A stretch of 64,000 nucleotides of DNA from Flavobacteriaceae bacterium (GCA_016744415.1 JADGEL010000004.1:1-64000), one strand, 5' to 3'; shown: positions 32,893 to 42,425, numbered from the stretch's first letter. Translations and numbers: made by a program. Notes: generated by a model not told the origin, from the letters alone.

Positions 32893-34482
32893 ATGGAATT
32901 TTTAGAAGAATTACAACGCAGAAGAACTTTTGGTATTATCTCTCACCCTGATGCTGGTAAAACAACATTGACCGAAAAGCTCTTGCTTTTTGGGGGAGCT
33001 ATTCAAGAAGCTGGTGCTGTAAAAAGCAATAAAGTAAAGAAAGGTGCTACATCAGATTTTATGGAAATTGAGCGTCAGCGTGGTATTTCTGTTGCCACTT
33101 CTGTATTGGCTTTTATTTATAAAGACAAGAAAATTAACATTCTAGATACTCCTGGTCACAAAGATTTTGCAGAAGATACGTTTAGGACTCTAACTGCAGT
33201 TGATTCAGTAATTGTAGTGATTGATGTTGCAAAAGGGGTTGAAACCCAAACTGAAAAATTGGTTGAAGTTTGTAGGATGCGTAAGATTCCTATTATTGTT
33301 TTTATCAACAAATTGGATAGAGAAGGTAAGGATGCTTTTGATTTGTTAGATGAAGTTGAGCAAAAATTAGGGCTGCGTGTAACTCCATTGAGTTTCCCAA
33401 TTGGTATGGGTTATGACTTTAAAGGAATCTATAATATTTGGGATAAAAAGTTAAATCTTTTTTCTGCCGACAACAAGCAAACTGTTTCTGAAGGAATTGA
33501 ATTTAGTAATCTTGAGGATCCAGAATTAGATACTATTGTTGGTGAAGATGCTGCAAATACATTGCGTGAAGAAATAGAATTGGTTTCTGAAGTATATCCT
33601 AAGTTTGATTTAACAGAATATCAAAATGGCTCGTTACAACCCGTATTTTTTGGCTCAGCATTAAATAATTTTGGCGTAAAGGAATTACTAGATTGTTTTA
33701 CTGAGATTGCTCCTACTCCACAACCAAAAATGTCTGAAGAACGCTTAATCGATTCTAAAGAAGAAAAATTAACTGGATTTGTTTTTAAGATTCACGCCAA
33801 TATGGATCCGAAACATCGGGATCGATTGGCATTTGTTAAAATTGTTTCAGGTACTTTTAAAAGAAATGCTCCTTATTTACATGTACGCAATAATAAGAAA
33901 ATGAAATTCTCTAGTCCAAATGCTTTCTTTGCTGAGAAAAAAGAAATTGTTGAAGAGTCTTTTCCTGGTGATATTGTTGGACTGCACGATACTGGAAATT
34001 TTAAAATTGGTGATACCTTGACTGAAGGAGAAATTATTAACTTTAAAGGGATTCCGAGTTTTTCTCCAGAGCATTTCCGCTATGTAAATAATGCTGATCC
34101 AATGAAATCTAAACAATTACAAAAAGGATTAGATCAATTAATGGATGAAGGTGTTGCACAATTGTTTACTTTAGAAATTAACAATCGAAAAGTGATAGGA
34201 ACAGTTGGTGCACTACAATACGAAGTTATCCAATATAGGTTAGAGCATGAATATGGTGCTAAATGTACGTACGAAAACTTACCAATGCACAAAGTTTGTT
34301 GGGTGCAACCAGAAGATGCTAAGAATGCAGAATACAAAGAGTTTAGACGTGTAAAGCAACGTTATTTGGCTCATGACAAACACAATCAATTGGTGTTTTT
34401 TGCCGATTCTTCTTTTACCATTCAAATGACACAGAGTAAATATCCAACAGTAAAATTACATTTTACCAGTGAGTTTGAATAA
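32893..34482 (+). CDS. prfC: Peptide chain release factor 3
   Basis: A 529-residue translational GTPase that removes RF1/RF2 from the ribosome after termination. G1 is SHPDAGKTTLTEK near residues 17-29, followed by the RGISVATSV switch 1, DTPGHKDFAEDTFRTL (G3) and NKLDREGKDAF (G4). The C-terminal domains II and III (about 290-529) include the RF3-specific FEIRHPD-like MRYVNNADPMKSKQLQKGLDQLMDEG. Length matches E. coli PrfC. Single gene with its own promoter. Confidence 0.95.
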   Translation: MEFLEELQRRRTFGIISHPDAGKTTLTEKLLLFGGAIQEAGAVKSNKVKKGATSDFMEIERQRGISVATSVLAFIYKDKKINILDTPGHKDFAEDTFRTLTAVDSVIVVIDVAKGVETQTEKLVEVCRMRKIPIIVFINKLDREGKDAFDLLDEVEQKLGLRVTPLSFPIGMGYDFKGIYNIWDKKLNLFSADNKQTVSEGIEFSNLEDPELDTIVGEDAANTLREEIELVSEVYPKFDLTEYQNGSLQPVFFGSALNNFGVKELLDCFTEIAPTPQPKMSEERLIDSKEEKLTGFVFKIHANMDPKHRDRLAFVKIVSGTFKRNAPYLHVRNNKKMKFSSPNAFFAEKKEIVEESFPGDIVGLHDTGNFKIGDTLTEGEIINFKGIPSFSPEHFRYVNNADPMKSKQLQKGLDQLMDEGVAQLFTLEINNRKVIGTVGALQYEVIQYRLEHEYGAKCTYENLPMHKVCWVQPEDAKNAEYKEFRRVKQRYLAHDKHNQLVFFADSSFTIQMTQSKYPTVKLHFTSEFE

Positions 34483-34575
34483 GGATAATTGTTCATATTC
34501 TTATTAAAACTGATACAGAATTACTTGGTAATCTCGATAAAATATGGTATTTTGGAACATACTTTAATTAGCGCT

Positions 34576-35052
34576 ATGAACTCAGTATTAGAAACCTCAA
34601 AAAAACTCCGAAAATCAAAACCCTCAGAACTTCAAGAAATTGTTGCTTTAGCAAATAAGACTTTCGATACTTTTTACCGTCCTTTTTTAGGCGACCATAA
34701 TGTTGATTGGTATGTAGGTAGTGGAGAGCTTAAACGTGAGATTGTGAAGCATGCAAATGATTTACATGTACTTCTCATTAATAATGAAATAAAAGGGTTT
34801 GCTATTTATTTTGATGACTTTATCCATATCATGATGATTGATGAAGATGCACATCGCTTAGGAATGGGATCGTTTTTAATGACTGCAGTTGAAAATCAAT
34901 TGTTTAAAAATCATGACAACATAAAACTACAATCTTTTGTTGGAAATAAAATTGCAACAGCATTCTATTTAAAAAATGGATGGAAAAAAGGGACTGTAAA
35001 CAATGCCCGTAAAGATGTAGCTATGATGTATTTTGAAAAAGAAAAAAGTTAA
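34576..35052 (+). CDS. GNAT-family N-acetyltransferase
   Basis: A 158-residue acetyltransferase. The substrate half is ELQEIVALANKTFDTFYRPFLGDHNVDWYV, followed by the acetyl-CoA site EDAHRLGMGSFLMTAVEN (R/Q-x-x-G-x-G/A as RLGMGS) and FYLKNGWKKG near the end. The frame is open from 34489, but the ATG at 34576 gives the usual N-terminus and does not abut prfC. The substrate is unknown. Confidence 0.78.
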   Translation: MNSVLETSKKLRKSKPSELQEIVALANKTFDTFYRPFLGDHNVDWYVGSGELKREIVKHANDLHVLLINNEIKGFAIYFDDFIHIMMIDEDAHRLGMGSFLMTAVENQLFKNHDNIKLQSFVGNKIATAFYLKNGWKKGTVNNARKDVAMMYFEKEKS

Positions 35053-35106
35053 TACTCTACAAAATTTATTTCCAACAAAAGATTGTAGTTTTATACTTTA
35101 TCAAAA

Positions 35107-36030
35107 ATGAAAAAAAAATTACTACAGCTATTTGCATTTCTCTTATTAACAAGCTGCTCATCTTCTAATGATAATATTGAAGAAACTTATATCTACCCAA
35201 CATTTGGTTCAGAAATTAATGTAACAATTAATGGCCTTACATTTGATGCAATGGAACCATTTATTTCTCCAGACGGAAATTATTTGTTTTTCAACAATAA
35301 GAATGATGGTGTTAACACTAAGCTATTTTATGCTACTAAAATAAATGATTCAACATTTACTTTTGTTGGGGAATTAATAGGTACAAATCAAACTACACAA
35401 CCACATTTAGATGCCGTTGCTGATATGGATTCTTCTGGTAATTTTTATTGGACATCAACAAGAAATTATCCAAATGAATTAGACAACCTATTTTACGGAA
35501 CATTCAATTCTGGAGTGGTAAGCAACACTGGTAGATTGCAAGGAGATTTTAATTTGAATACTCCTAGTTGGTTAATAATGGATCATGGAATTAGTATCGA
35601 TGGTCAATTTTTATATTATAACAATGCAAAATTTGATAGTACTAATTGCCTAGGGCCTTGTGAAACAACAATTGGAATTGCTCAGAAAATTAACAGTACA
35701 ACTTTTAATATACTTGATAATTCAGACACAATCTTACAAAACATTAATGATCCTAACTACATATATTATGCACCTTGTATTAGTAGTAACAATTTGGAGT
35801 TATACTACACTAGATATTTAAAAGGTACTATAACGGAAAATACAATTTTTGAGATTTGTGTTGCGGTCCGGAATACAGCAACATCCAAATTTTCAATTCC
35901 TAGAGTATTACTTTCAGAATCTATTTCTAACTTAGTAGAAGCTCCAACTTTAACAACCGATATGAAAATCATCTATTATCATAAAAAAATATTGGATACA
36001 CATAAAATCTTTATGAGGCATCGCAACTAA
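35107..36030 (+). CDS. PD40-type lipoprotein
   Basis: A 307-residue lipoprotein (lipobox LLTSC, Cys17) with a low-complexity SSSND linker. The remainder is beta-rich and contains PD40-like segments (PFISPDGNYLFFNNKNDG, HGISIDGQFLYYNNAKF, PCISSNNLELYYTR), the WD40-like propeller found in TolB and OmpA-family envelope proteins. No catalytic motif. Predicted on the outer membrane or in the periplasm. It is alone on the plus strand and converges with a VanX-like gene. Confidence 0.72.
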   Translation: MKKKLLQLFAFLLLTSCSSSNDNIEETYIYPTFGSEINVTINGLTFDAMEPFISPDGNYLFFNNKNDGVNTKLFYATKINDSTFTFVGELIGTNQTTQPHLDAVADMDSSGNFYWTSTRNYPNELDNLFYGTFNSGVVSNTGRLQGDFNLNTPSWLIMDHGISIDGQFLYYNNAKFDSTNCLGPCETTIGIAQKINSTTFNILDNSDTILQNINDPNYIYYAPCISSNNLELYYTRYLKGTITENTIFEICVAVRNTATSKFSIPRVLLSESISNLVEAPTLTTDMKIIYYHKKILDTHKIFMRHRN

Positions 36031-36038
36031 TAGAGTAT

Positions 36039-36698
36039 TTATTTCACTAAAAAGTCGAAATAAGTATTAGGATACGGTTCATTATTTAAAGTAAAATGCC
36101 ACCACTCTTTTTGATAATTTCTAAAACCATTTGCTAACATTATTTTTTGCAATTGATTCCTATTCCTTTTTTGTTTTACAGTTAGCATATCAAATGTAAC
36201 CCAAGATTCTTGTCCAAAAAAATCATAGGGAGATCCCATATCAATTTCATTTCCGGTTTTCAAATCAATCAAAGTAACGTCTAACGTACTACCACGCGTG
36301 TGCCCTGATTTTGTAGCGATATATCCATTTTTAAACAAATCTCTTTTCAATTCATTTGGATAAAATTGCTGTTTCATTAAAGTATCGTTTACATCCAGCG
36401 CCCATTTGTAAAAATGATTGACAGCTCTTTGAGGGCGATAGCCATCAAAAATATTGAGCCCTAAACCTTTTTTATTCAATTTATATTGAACCAATTTTAA
36501 AGCATCTACTGCCTCTTTTGACAAAATCAAAACTTCTTTTTGATATCCATCAATTCGCTCACCAACAAAATTATTTTTAGAAAAATATCGCAATTCTATT
36601 TGAATAGTTGGAATCTCATTTTGCACATATACAAAACCTTTTGGAAGTTGAGCACATAAATTAAGGCTGATAAAAAATATTAGGATAACTGCTTTCAT
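36039..36698 (-). CDS. M15D D-alanyl-D-alanine dipeptidase (VanX/DdpX-like)
   Basis: A 219-residue exported metallopeptidase. A signal peptide (VILIFFISLNLCAQ) precedes. Zinc ligands are in SGHTRGSTLDVTLID (H and D; SxHxxGxAxD motif) and EWWHF (catalytic Glu-x-x-His), with LKLVQ and DMGSPYDFFG between. It should cleave D-Ala-D-Ala, either for recycling peptidoglycan precursors or as part of cell-wall turnover; not in itself a resistance gene without VanHA, which are absent here. Confidence 0.9.
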   Translation of the reverse strand: MKAVILIFFISLNLCAQLPKGFVYVQNEIPTIQIELRYFSKNNFVGERIDGYQKEVLILSKEAVDALKLVQYKLNKKGLGLNIFDGYRPQRAVNHFYKWALDVNDTLMKQQFYPNELKRDLFKNGYIATKSGHTRGSTLDVTLIDLKTGNEIDMGSPYDFFGQESWVTFDMLTVKQKRNRNQLQKIMLANGFRNYQKEWWHFTLNNEPYPNTYFDFLVK

Positions 36699-36768
36699 AA
36701 TATTAATTTATATATTTGGTATTACTAGATTTTATAAATCTAGACTTGAAATATATTCAAATTTTACA

Positions 36769-37626
36769 ATGAGATTTAAACCGCTTAAACCCCTACTAAT
36801 ATTTTTATCTATTTGGATATTTTCTTTTTCACTGTTAATTTTAAGTTGGAATATAGTTATTCCATTTTTTATTCCAACCATATTTGGAATATACTATTTG
36901 TTAAAAGGGTTATACAAATTAACTTTAAAGCTTAGAGTTGAAGGTTTGAATTATATAATTATTGGATTATTACTTATCTCAATTTCAATAAAACTCTTCT
37001 ATATATATTATAATTTATTAATTTTAATAGCACTTCTCATTGGAACTTTTTATTATTACAAGAAGCTCCATCAAAAACTTGATTCTAAAATCAAATATCT
37101 ATTTCATTTTGTTATTACAATAAATATTTTTCTATTATTAACTCCAGATACTTACATCCTTTCAAAAATTAATCAAGTTTATGATAAAAAAAATTGGAGC
37201 TCAAAAATAACTTGGAATGATTTTCAAGGAAAGCAAATTGATAGCTCTAAATTCTCTGCTCAAATTTATACAAGCTTAAATTATAAGGTAAATAAAGTAT
37301 ATAATTATCCTCAAGCCATAATCACATCTCGAATGAATAAAACATTATCGTGGAAAAGGGAATCCATTAACTTAAATGACCCTAGACTATTAAAACATGA
37401 ACAAGGTCATTTTGATATTGCAGAAATTCAAACAGTAAAAGCTATAGATAGCATAAATAATTCTTGGCCTTTAAATTATGATAAATTGAACAAAATCATT
37501 ATCCATTTTTCAAAAATTAATAGTGAACTAACCAGGGATTATGACAAATACACAAAACATAGTCAAGACACAACATATCAAAAAGTATTTGATAGTTTAT
37601 TTGATTCAGAATTAAGAACAAATTAG
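36769..37626 (+). CDS. Membrane protein with DUF922-like metal-binding domain
   Basis: A 285-residue protein: about five membrane helices in the N-terminal 130 residues, then an extracytoplasmic domain. The latter begins WSSKITWNDFQGKQ, like DUF922, and includes LLKHEQGHFDIAEIQ near residue 205, an HExxH-like H-E-x-G-H motif consistent with a zinc site. Proteins of DUF922 are predicted Zn-dependent peptidases. The pairing of a multi-helix membrane domain with it is unusual in my experience. Substrate unknown. Confidence 0.65.
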   Translation: MRFKPLKPLLIFLSIWIFSFSLLILSWNIVIPFFIPTIFGIYYLLKGLYKLTLKLRVEGLNYIIIGLLLISISIKLFYIYYNLLILIALLIGTFYYYKKLHQKLDSKIKYLFHFVITINIFLLLTPDTYILSKINQVYDKKNWSSKITWNDFQGKQIDSSKFSAQIYTSLNYKVNKVYNYPQAIITSRMNKTLSWKRESINLNDPRLLKHEQGHFDIAEIQTVKAIDSINNSWPLNYDKLNKIIIHFSKINSELTRDYDKYTKHSQDTTYQKVFDSLFDSELRTN

Positions 37627-37630
37627 AGAA

Positions 37631-38296
37631 TCACCATTCAATTTCTTTCAATCCCATTTTATTCAAAATTTCATTCGTTTTAGAAAAGCATTTATTACCA
37701 AACCAATACCCCCTATTAGCACTCAAAGGTGATGGATGCCCACTTTCTAATACTGTATGCCTAGACTTGTCTATTTTCTTACCTTTCTTTTTTGCATATC
37801 CTCCCCAAAGTAAAAACACCACATTTTCCTTTTTAGTTGATATTTGGGCAATAACAGCATCAGTAAATTGTTCCCATCCTTTTTTTTGATGACTCCCTGC
37901 TTCATGTGCTTTTACCGTTAAAGTAGCATTTAATAACAACACACCTTGATTTGCCCATCGTTCTAAGTTTCCACTTTTGGGAGTCGGGAGATTTAAATCG
38001 GTTTCCAATTCTTTAAAAATATTTTTTAGTGAAGGTGGATGTGAAATTCCGTCATTCACAGAAAAGCACAAGCCATTTGCCTGCCCTTCGTCATGATAGG
38101 GATCTTGACCAATAATAACTATTTTTAAATCATCAAAAGAGCAATGGTCAAATACAGAAAAGATTTGATTTTCTTTCGGGTAACAAGTATGGGTTGAATA
38201 TTCAGACTTTACAAAATCTATTAACACATTGAAATATGGTTTATCAAATTCATCTTGTAAAATTGGTTTCCAGCTTTTAGCTATGTTTACATTCAT
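37631..38296 (-). CDS. ung: Uracil-DNA glycosylase
   Basis: A 221-residue family-1 uracil-DNA glycosylase that removes uracil from DNA and starts base-excision repair. The water-activating loop is IIGQDPYHDEGQANGLCFSV (catalytic Asp65), followed by SLKNIFKELETDL, LLLNATLTV and the leucine-intercalation loop HPSPLSANRGYWF. Length is usual. Divergent from the mutS2-like gene with promoter boxes for both strands between them. Confidence 0.95.
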   Translation of the reverse strand: MNVNIAKSWKPILQDEFDKPYFNVLIDFVKSEYSTHTCYPKENQIFSVFDHCSFDDLKIVIIGQDPYHDEGQANGLCFSVNDGISHPPSLKNIFKELETDLNLPTPKSGNLERWANQGVLLLNATLTVKAHEAGSHQKKGWEQFTDAVIAQISTKKENVVFLLWGGYAKKKGKKIDKSRHTVLESGHPSPLSANRGYWFGNKCFSKTNEILNKMGLKEIEW

Positions 38297-38313
38297 TTTT
38301 TAATATTTCTAAT

Positions 38314-38338
38314 TACTTTTGTTTCCAATTCAAAAATA
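38314..38338. promoter_or_regulatory. Divergent -7 boxes for ung and the MutS2-like gene
   Basis: TACTTTTG (38314-38321) faces plus, 22 bases before the TTG at 38344. CAAAAATA (38331-38338) reads TATTTTTG on the minus strand, 34 bases before the ung start. Overlapping, so the two genes may share promoter space. Confidence 0.5.
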
Positions 38339-38343
38339 CGATT

Positions 38344-40548
38344 TTGGCAATAACTATTACAGAAAAAACCTTGAACGATTTAGAGTTTGATACAATTTTA
38401 GAAAGTATCAAAAACTATTGCATTACAGATTTAGGTAAAAGTGCTGTCAATAAAATACTGCCTTTTAAATCAAAAGAGAAATTATTTTCTGAATTAAAAA
38501 AAACGGATGAATATTTAACATCTTTCGAAAATGACAATCGTATTCCTAATCATATTTTTGATGATATTTCTAAAGAAATTAGTCTGCTAAATATTGAGAA
38601 TTCTTATATCATTCCAGAAGGTTTTTTAAAAGTGTTAAATACAGCTGAAACTGTTAACGAACAATTAATATTTTTAAAGAAATTTAAAGAGATATACCCT
38701 ATACTTTTTGAGCATTCACAAGAAATAGAATACACCACTATTGTTTCGGACAGTATAAAAAAAATCATCACATCTTTTGGAGAGGTTGACCATAAAGCAT
38801 CGCAACATTTAAAAACAATCAGGCGAGAAATTGGGCAAATAAGAGGGAAGATAAATGAGAGTTTTACAAGAGCTTTATCTAAGTTTAGTGCATCTGGATA
38901 TTTGGATGACATTAGAGAATCGGTTGTTGAAAACCAACGAGTATTGGCAGTAATGCCAATGCATAAACGCAAAGTAAAAGGAACACTTTTAGGAACATCA
39001 AAAACGGGAAGCATTATTTTTGTTGCTCCACAGATTACCCAAAAGTACACACGAGAATTAGAAAATTTATTGTTTGAAGAGAAACAAGAAGTAATCAGAA
39101 TTCTTAAAGTTTTAACGGATGCTTTAAGACCGTTTCAAGTATTATTGGTACAATATCAAAACTATTTAATTGAGCTTGATACCATTGGAGCTAAAGCAAA
39201 ATATGCCAATCAGATTAATGCTATTTTACCAAAAATATCATCTGATAAAGAGATTTGTTTAAAAGATGCTTATCACCCTATCTTATTAGAAAAAAACAAA
39301 CTCACAAATACAACTACTATTCCACAGACATTAGAGTTAAATGAACAACAACAAATCATTGTTATTTCTGGCCCCAATGCTGGTGGAAAAAGTATCACCT
39401 TAAAAACCATTGGGCTTTTACAAGTAATGTTGCAAAGTGGTATTTTGATTCCTGTTTCTGATAAAAGTACTGCAACCATTTTTGACAGAATTCTAACCGA
39501 TATTGGCGATAATCAATCTATAGAAAATCAATTGAGCACATATAGTTATCGACTAAAAAATATGCGTCAGTTTTTAAAACGCTGTAATGAAAACACTTTG
39601 TTTTTAATTGACGAATTTGGTACAGGGTCTGATCCAGAATTAGGTGGTGCGTTAGCAGAAATTTTCTTAGAAGAGTTTTATTCTAAAAAAGCTTATGGAA
39701 TTATAACCACTCATTATGCAAATTTAAAAGTGCTAGCTGATGAATTAGATAATGTGGCAAATGCCAACATGCAATTTGATGAACGAAGCCTAGAACCTCT
39801 TTTTAAATTATTTATTGGACAAGCTGGCAGCTCATTTACTTTTGAAGTTGCGCAAAAAAACGGGATTCCATATAGTTTAATCAACAGAGCAAAGAAAAAA
39901 GTTGAGGGTGAAAAAATTAGATTAGACAAAACCATTTCTAAGCTTCAAAAAGAGCGTAATAAACTACAAAAGAATTCTAAAAATTTAGAAAAAGAACAAT
40001 CTAAGGCAAAGGAACATTCTGATAATTTATCAGATAAAGAAGCCAAAATAAAACTTAAATTAGAGCAGTTTCAAGAGTTGTATGACAACAATCAAAAAAT
40101 GTTGGTTACTGGCAGAAAAATTAATGAATTGGCAAATAAGTTTTTTCAAACCAATAATAAAAAAGAATTAATTTCTGAATTCATCAAATGGACTACAATT
40201 GAAAGAGCTAAATATTTAAAGAAAAACCCTATTGTAAAAAAGACAAAAGCTGAAAAGAAAAAAGTAAAAGTTGTTCAAAAACAAAAGGAAGAAAAAATTG
40301 CTATTGTAGAAAAAGAGATTCTAAAAGAGGTTGTAAAAGTTAGAGAAGTTAAGAAGGTTGAAGCTAAAAAAAATGCTAAAGCAAAAGCCGATTATATTTT
40401 TAAAGTCAATGACCGAGTTAAAATATTAGATGGCTCAACTGTTGGAACAATTGAATCTATTGAGAAAAAAACAGTAATTGTTAATTTTGGTTTTTTAACT
40501 ACCAAAACTACGTTGAATAAGTTGGAGATTGTGGAAGCAACAAAATAA
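38344..40548 (+). CDS. MutS2-like DNA-binding ATPase without Smr domain
   Basis: A 734-residue MutS-family ATPase. Residues 1-300 are the helical core of MutS2 (LEFDTILESIKNYCITDLGK, HKASQHLKTIRREIGQIRG, MPMHKRKVKGTLLG). Walker A is SGPNAGGKSITLKT near residues 339-352, followed by DIGDNQSIENQLSTYSYR and Walker B LFLIDEFGTGSDP. A long charged coiled coil (about 520-660) follows. The C-terminus is a KOW/SH3-like segment (FKVNDRVKILDGSTVGTIESIEKK), and the endonucleolytic Smr domain of classic MutS2 is absent. The start is TTG. Possible roles: anti-recombination or ribosome rescue, as MutS2 in other bacteria. Confidence 0.85.
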   Translation: MAITITEKTLNDLEFDTILESIKNYCITDLGKSAVNKILPFKSKEKLFSELKKTDEYLTSFENDNRIPNHIFDDISKEISLLNIENSYIIPEGFLKVLNTAETVNEQLIFLKKFKEIYPILFEHSQEIEYTTIVSDSIKKIITSFGEVDHKASQHLKTIRREIGQIRGKINESFTRALSKFSASGYLDDIRESVVENQRVLAVMPMHKRKVKGTLLGTSKTGSIIFVAPQITQKYTRELENLLFEEKQEVIRILKVLTDALRPFQVLLVQYQNYLIELDTIGAKAKYANQINAILPKISSDKEICLKDAYHPILLEKNKLTNTTTIPQTLELNEQQQIIVISGPNAGGKSITLKTIGLLQVMLQSGILIPVSDKSTATIFDRILTDIGDNQSIENQLSTYSYRLKNMRQFLKRCNENTLFLIDEFGTGSDPELGGALAEIFLEEFYSKKAYGIITTHYANLKVLADELDNVANANMQFDERSLEPLFKLFIGQAGSSFTFEVAQKNGIPYSLINRAKKKVEGEKIRLDKTISKLQKERNKLQKNSKNLEKEQSKAKEHSDNLSDKEAKIKLKLEQFQELYDNNQKMLVTGRKINELANKFFQTNNKKELISEFIKWTTIERAKYLKKNPIVKKTKAEKKKVKVVQKQKEEKIAIVEKEILKEVVKVREVKKVEAKKNAKAKADYIFKVNDRVKILDGSTVGTIESIEKKTVIVNFGFLTTKTTLNKLEIVEATK

Positions 40549-40558
40549 AGTAACTGTT

Positions 40559-40620
40559 ATTCCTACAAAGTCAGGAATCTATATTATAGTTATTTGTAGA
40601 TTTCTGCTTTCGCACGAAAG
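40559..40620. repeat. Pair of facing palindromes, likely bidirectional terminator
   Basis: ATTCCT (40559-40564) and AGGAAT (40573-40578) form one hairpin; GATTTCTGCTTTCGCACGAAAG at the end forms the inverse partner. The two halves face each other, with AGGAATCTA and TAGATTTCT as mirror images. It lies between convergent genes and resembles the palindrome at 16047. Confidence 0.6.
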
Positions 40621-40629
40621 GTACTAAAA

Positions 40630-40860
40630 TCAATCTTCCTGATAACGTTTCATTTCATCATCATAAAAAGCAGAGGCCTCTTCAATTAAAGTAGCAACTT
40701 CTATAGCCAAGGCTTCTTCGTCTGAGCGCTCAAAAGACTCCCACCAATCAATTTCATCATCAACCAAATTAATTATAAAACGTGGATACTCTGTATGAAT
40801 TACAAAGATTGCATCTTGATGCTCGGTGTTATCACCCATTAAAAATTTAGGTAGTTCCAT
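40630..40860 (-). CDS. Small conserved acidic protein (76 residues)
   Basis: MELPKFLMGDNTEHQDAIFVIHTEYPRFIINLVDDEIDWWES...; acidic, no signal. I recall this as a conserved hypothetical protein in Bacteroidota (pattern FLMGDNTEHPDAIFVIHTEYPRFI and a DEAL-like C-terminus). It overlaps the end of the MATE gene by 14 bases on the same strand. Function unknown. Confidence 0.75.
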   Translation of the reverse strand: MELPKFLMGDNTEHQDAIFVIHTEYPRFIINLVDDEIDWWESFERSDEEALAIEVATLIEEASAFYDDEMKRYQED

Positions 40861-42232
40861 GATTGGTTCTGATTAATTTATTAGTTAAATAATGAAAGCG
40901 TAAAAATAGTAAAATTGCTGCAGCTGTGAGTCCTGCAACTAATCCAATCCATATCCCAAAACTGCCATAAGCATCTGCATCACCTAAATAATAACTGATA
41001 GGGAACCCAATCATCCAATAAGCAATAAAGGTTAACACAGTTGGAATCAATACATCTTGCAAACCTCTTAAGGCACCTAAGGCTACGACTTGCAATCCGT
41101 CAGAAATTTGAAAAATTGCTGCTGCAAATAATAGTTTTGCTGCTAATTGAACTACTTCTGTATTATCTGAAAAATTAACAACATCATGCATGTCAACATA
41201 CATTAATGGTAATTGTTTATGGAGTAGTAGAAAAAGTGCTGCAAATACAATCTCAAAAATTGTGGTTAAGAAAAATATAGAAAATGCTATTCTACGTAAC
41301 TCTTTAAAATTTCTTAATCCTTTTTGATTCCCTACCCGTATCATTGCAGTAACACTCATCCCCATTGCTACCATAAAGGTCATAGAAGACAGGTTCAGTG
41401 CAATTTGATTTGCTGCTTGCGGATTTTTACCTAGTGTACCACTCAACCAGATAGCAGCAGTAAATATACCGACTTCAAATAGCATTTGCATTGCACTAGG
41501 AAAACCTAATCCTATAATTTTTTTGAGAACTGAACTTTCTAATACAAACAATTTTATATGTGTAACTAAAGCTTTTGATTTTTCCTTTCCTCTTAATAGC
41601 CACCACAAATAAAGCCACATAATAAAACGTGATGCTAATGTACCATATGCAGCACCAACGATACCTAATTCTGGAAATCCAAACTTTCCAAAAATCAACA
41701 TATAATTTAATACAATGTTAACCAAGTTACCTACCAATGTTGCATACATTGGCAATCTAGTCATTGACAAACCATCAGAAAATTGCTTAAATGCCTGAAA
41801 AACCACCAACGGAAATAATGAAAGTGCTACCAATTCTAAATATGGAATTGCTAACTCAACTACCTCAGGTGGTTGCTTCATCATATACATTAAAGGCTTC
41901 GCTATCAATGTCAATAAAAATAAACCAATCCCTAAAACAGAACACAAAAAGAGTCCGTGTTTAAAAATTGATTTGGCTTTTATAGGATCGTTTTCTGCAT
42001 CAGATTCTGCAATCAACGGAGTAATTGCTGTAGAGAAACCAATACCGATAGACATACCAATAAAAATAAAACTATTGCCTAAAGATACCGCAGCTAATTC
42101 TGCTGTACCCAATTGCCCCACCATAATATTATCAACAAAACCAACAAAAGTATGTCCTAACATCCCCAGCATAACTGGAGCTGCGAGCGCTAAATTTTTT
42201 TTAATTTCAGATGTATATTGGCTAAATATCAA
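40847..42232 (-). CDS. MATE-family multidrug efflux transporter (NorM-type)
   Basis: A 461-residue polytopic protein with twelve predicted helices in two repeats, as in the MATE/NorM group. Typical segments: LAAPVMLGMLGHTFVGFVDNIMVGQLG, PTRFP-like MTRLPMYATLVGNLVNIVLNYMLIFGKFG, SAMQMLFEVGIF. It exports cationic drugs by sodium or proton antiport. The start codon is TTG (plus-strand CAA at 42230-42232). A promoter box lies at 42253-42260 on the minus strand. Confidence 0.92.
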   Translation of the reverse strand: MIFSQYTSEIKKNLALAAPVMLGMLGHTFVGFVDNIMVGQLGTAELAAVSLGNSFIFIGMSIGIGFSTAITPLIAESDAENDPIKAKSIFKHGLFLCSVLGIGLFLLTLIAKPLMYMMKQPPEVVELAIPYLELVALSLFPLVVFQAFKQFSDGLSMTRLPMYATLVGNLVNIVLNYMLIFGKFGFPELGIVGAAYGTLASRFIMWLYLWWLLRGKEKSKALVTHIKLFVLESSVLKKIIGLGFPSAMQMLFEVGIFTAAIWLSGTLGKNPQAANQIALNLSSMTFMVAMGMSVTAMIRVGNQKGLRNFKELRRIAFSIFFLTTIFEIVFAALFLLLHKQLPLMYVDMHDVVNFSDNTEVVQLAAKLLFAAAIFQISDGLQVVALGALRGLQDVLIPTVLTFIAYWMIGFPISYYLGDADAYGSFGIWIGLVAGLTAAAILLFLRFHYLTNKLIRTNHGTT

Positions 42233-42252
42233 TTGACAGGATTTTCGAAATG

Positions 42253-42260
42253 CAAAAATA
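42253..42260 (-). promoter_or_regulatory. -7 promoter box (minus strand TATTTTTG)
   Basis: Plus-strand CAAAAATA, 20 bases before the MATE start. Confidence 0.5.
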
Positions 42261-42425
42261 CAATTATTAATTAAGACAATAGCTGCATCACTTTTAGACT
42301 TTAAACAAGCTATTCAATTATCGCGCTATCACCTCTATTTATCACTTTGCCACTCATTATAGTCACAATCTATTTTGGTATAAATTTTAAGAATAAACCA
42401 TAGCATAAAAAACAAGTAAAATCAG

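Noticed and set aside
36039..36698. Vancomycin-resistance cluster
   Set aside because: Only a VanX-like dipeptidase is present; no VanH or VanA-type ligase and no VanRS pair, so cell-wall recycling is more likely.
38604..39050. 148-codon minus-strand frame inside the MutS2-like gene
   Set aside because: Antisense to a clear conserved domain and without recognisable motifs; a shadow.
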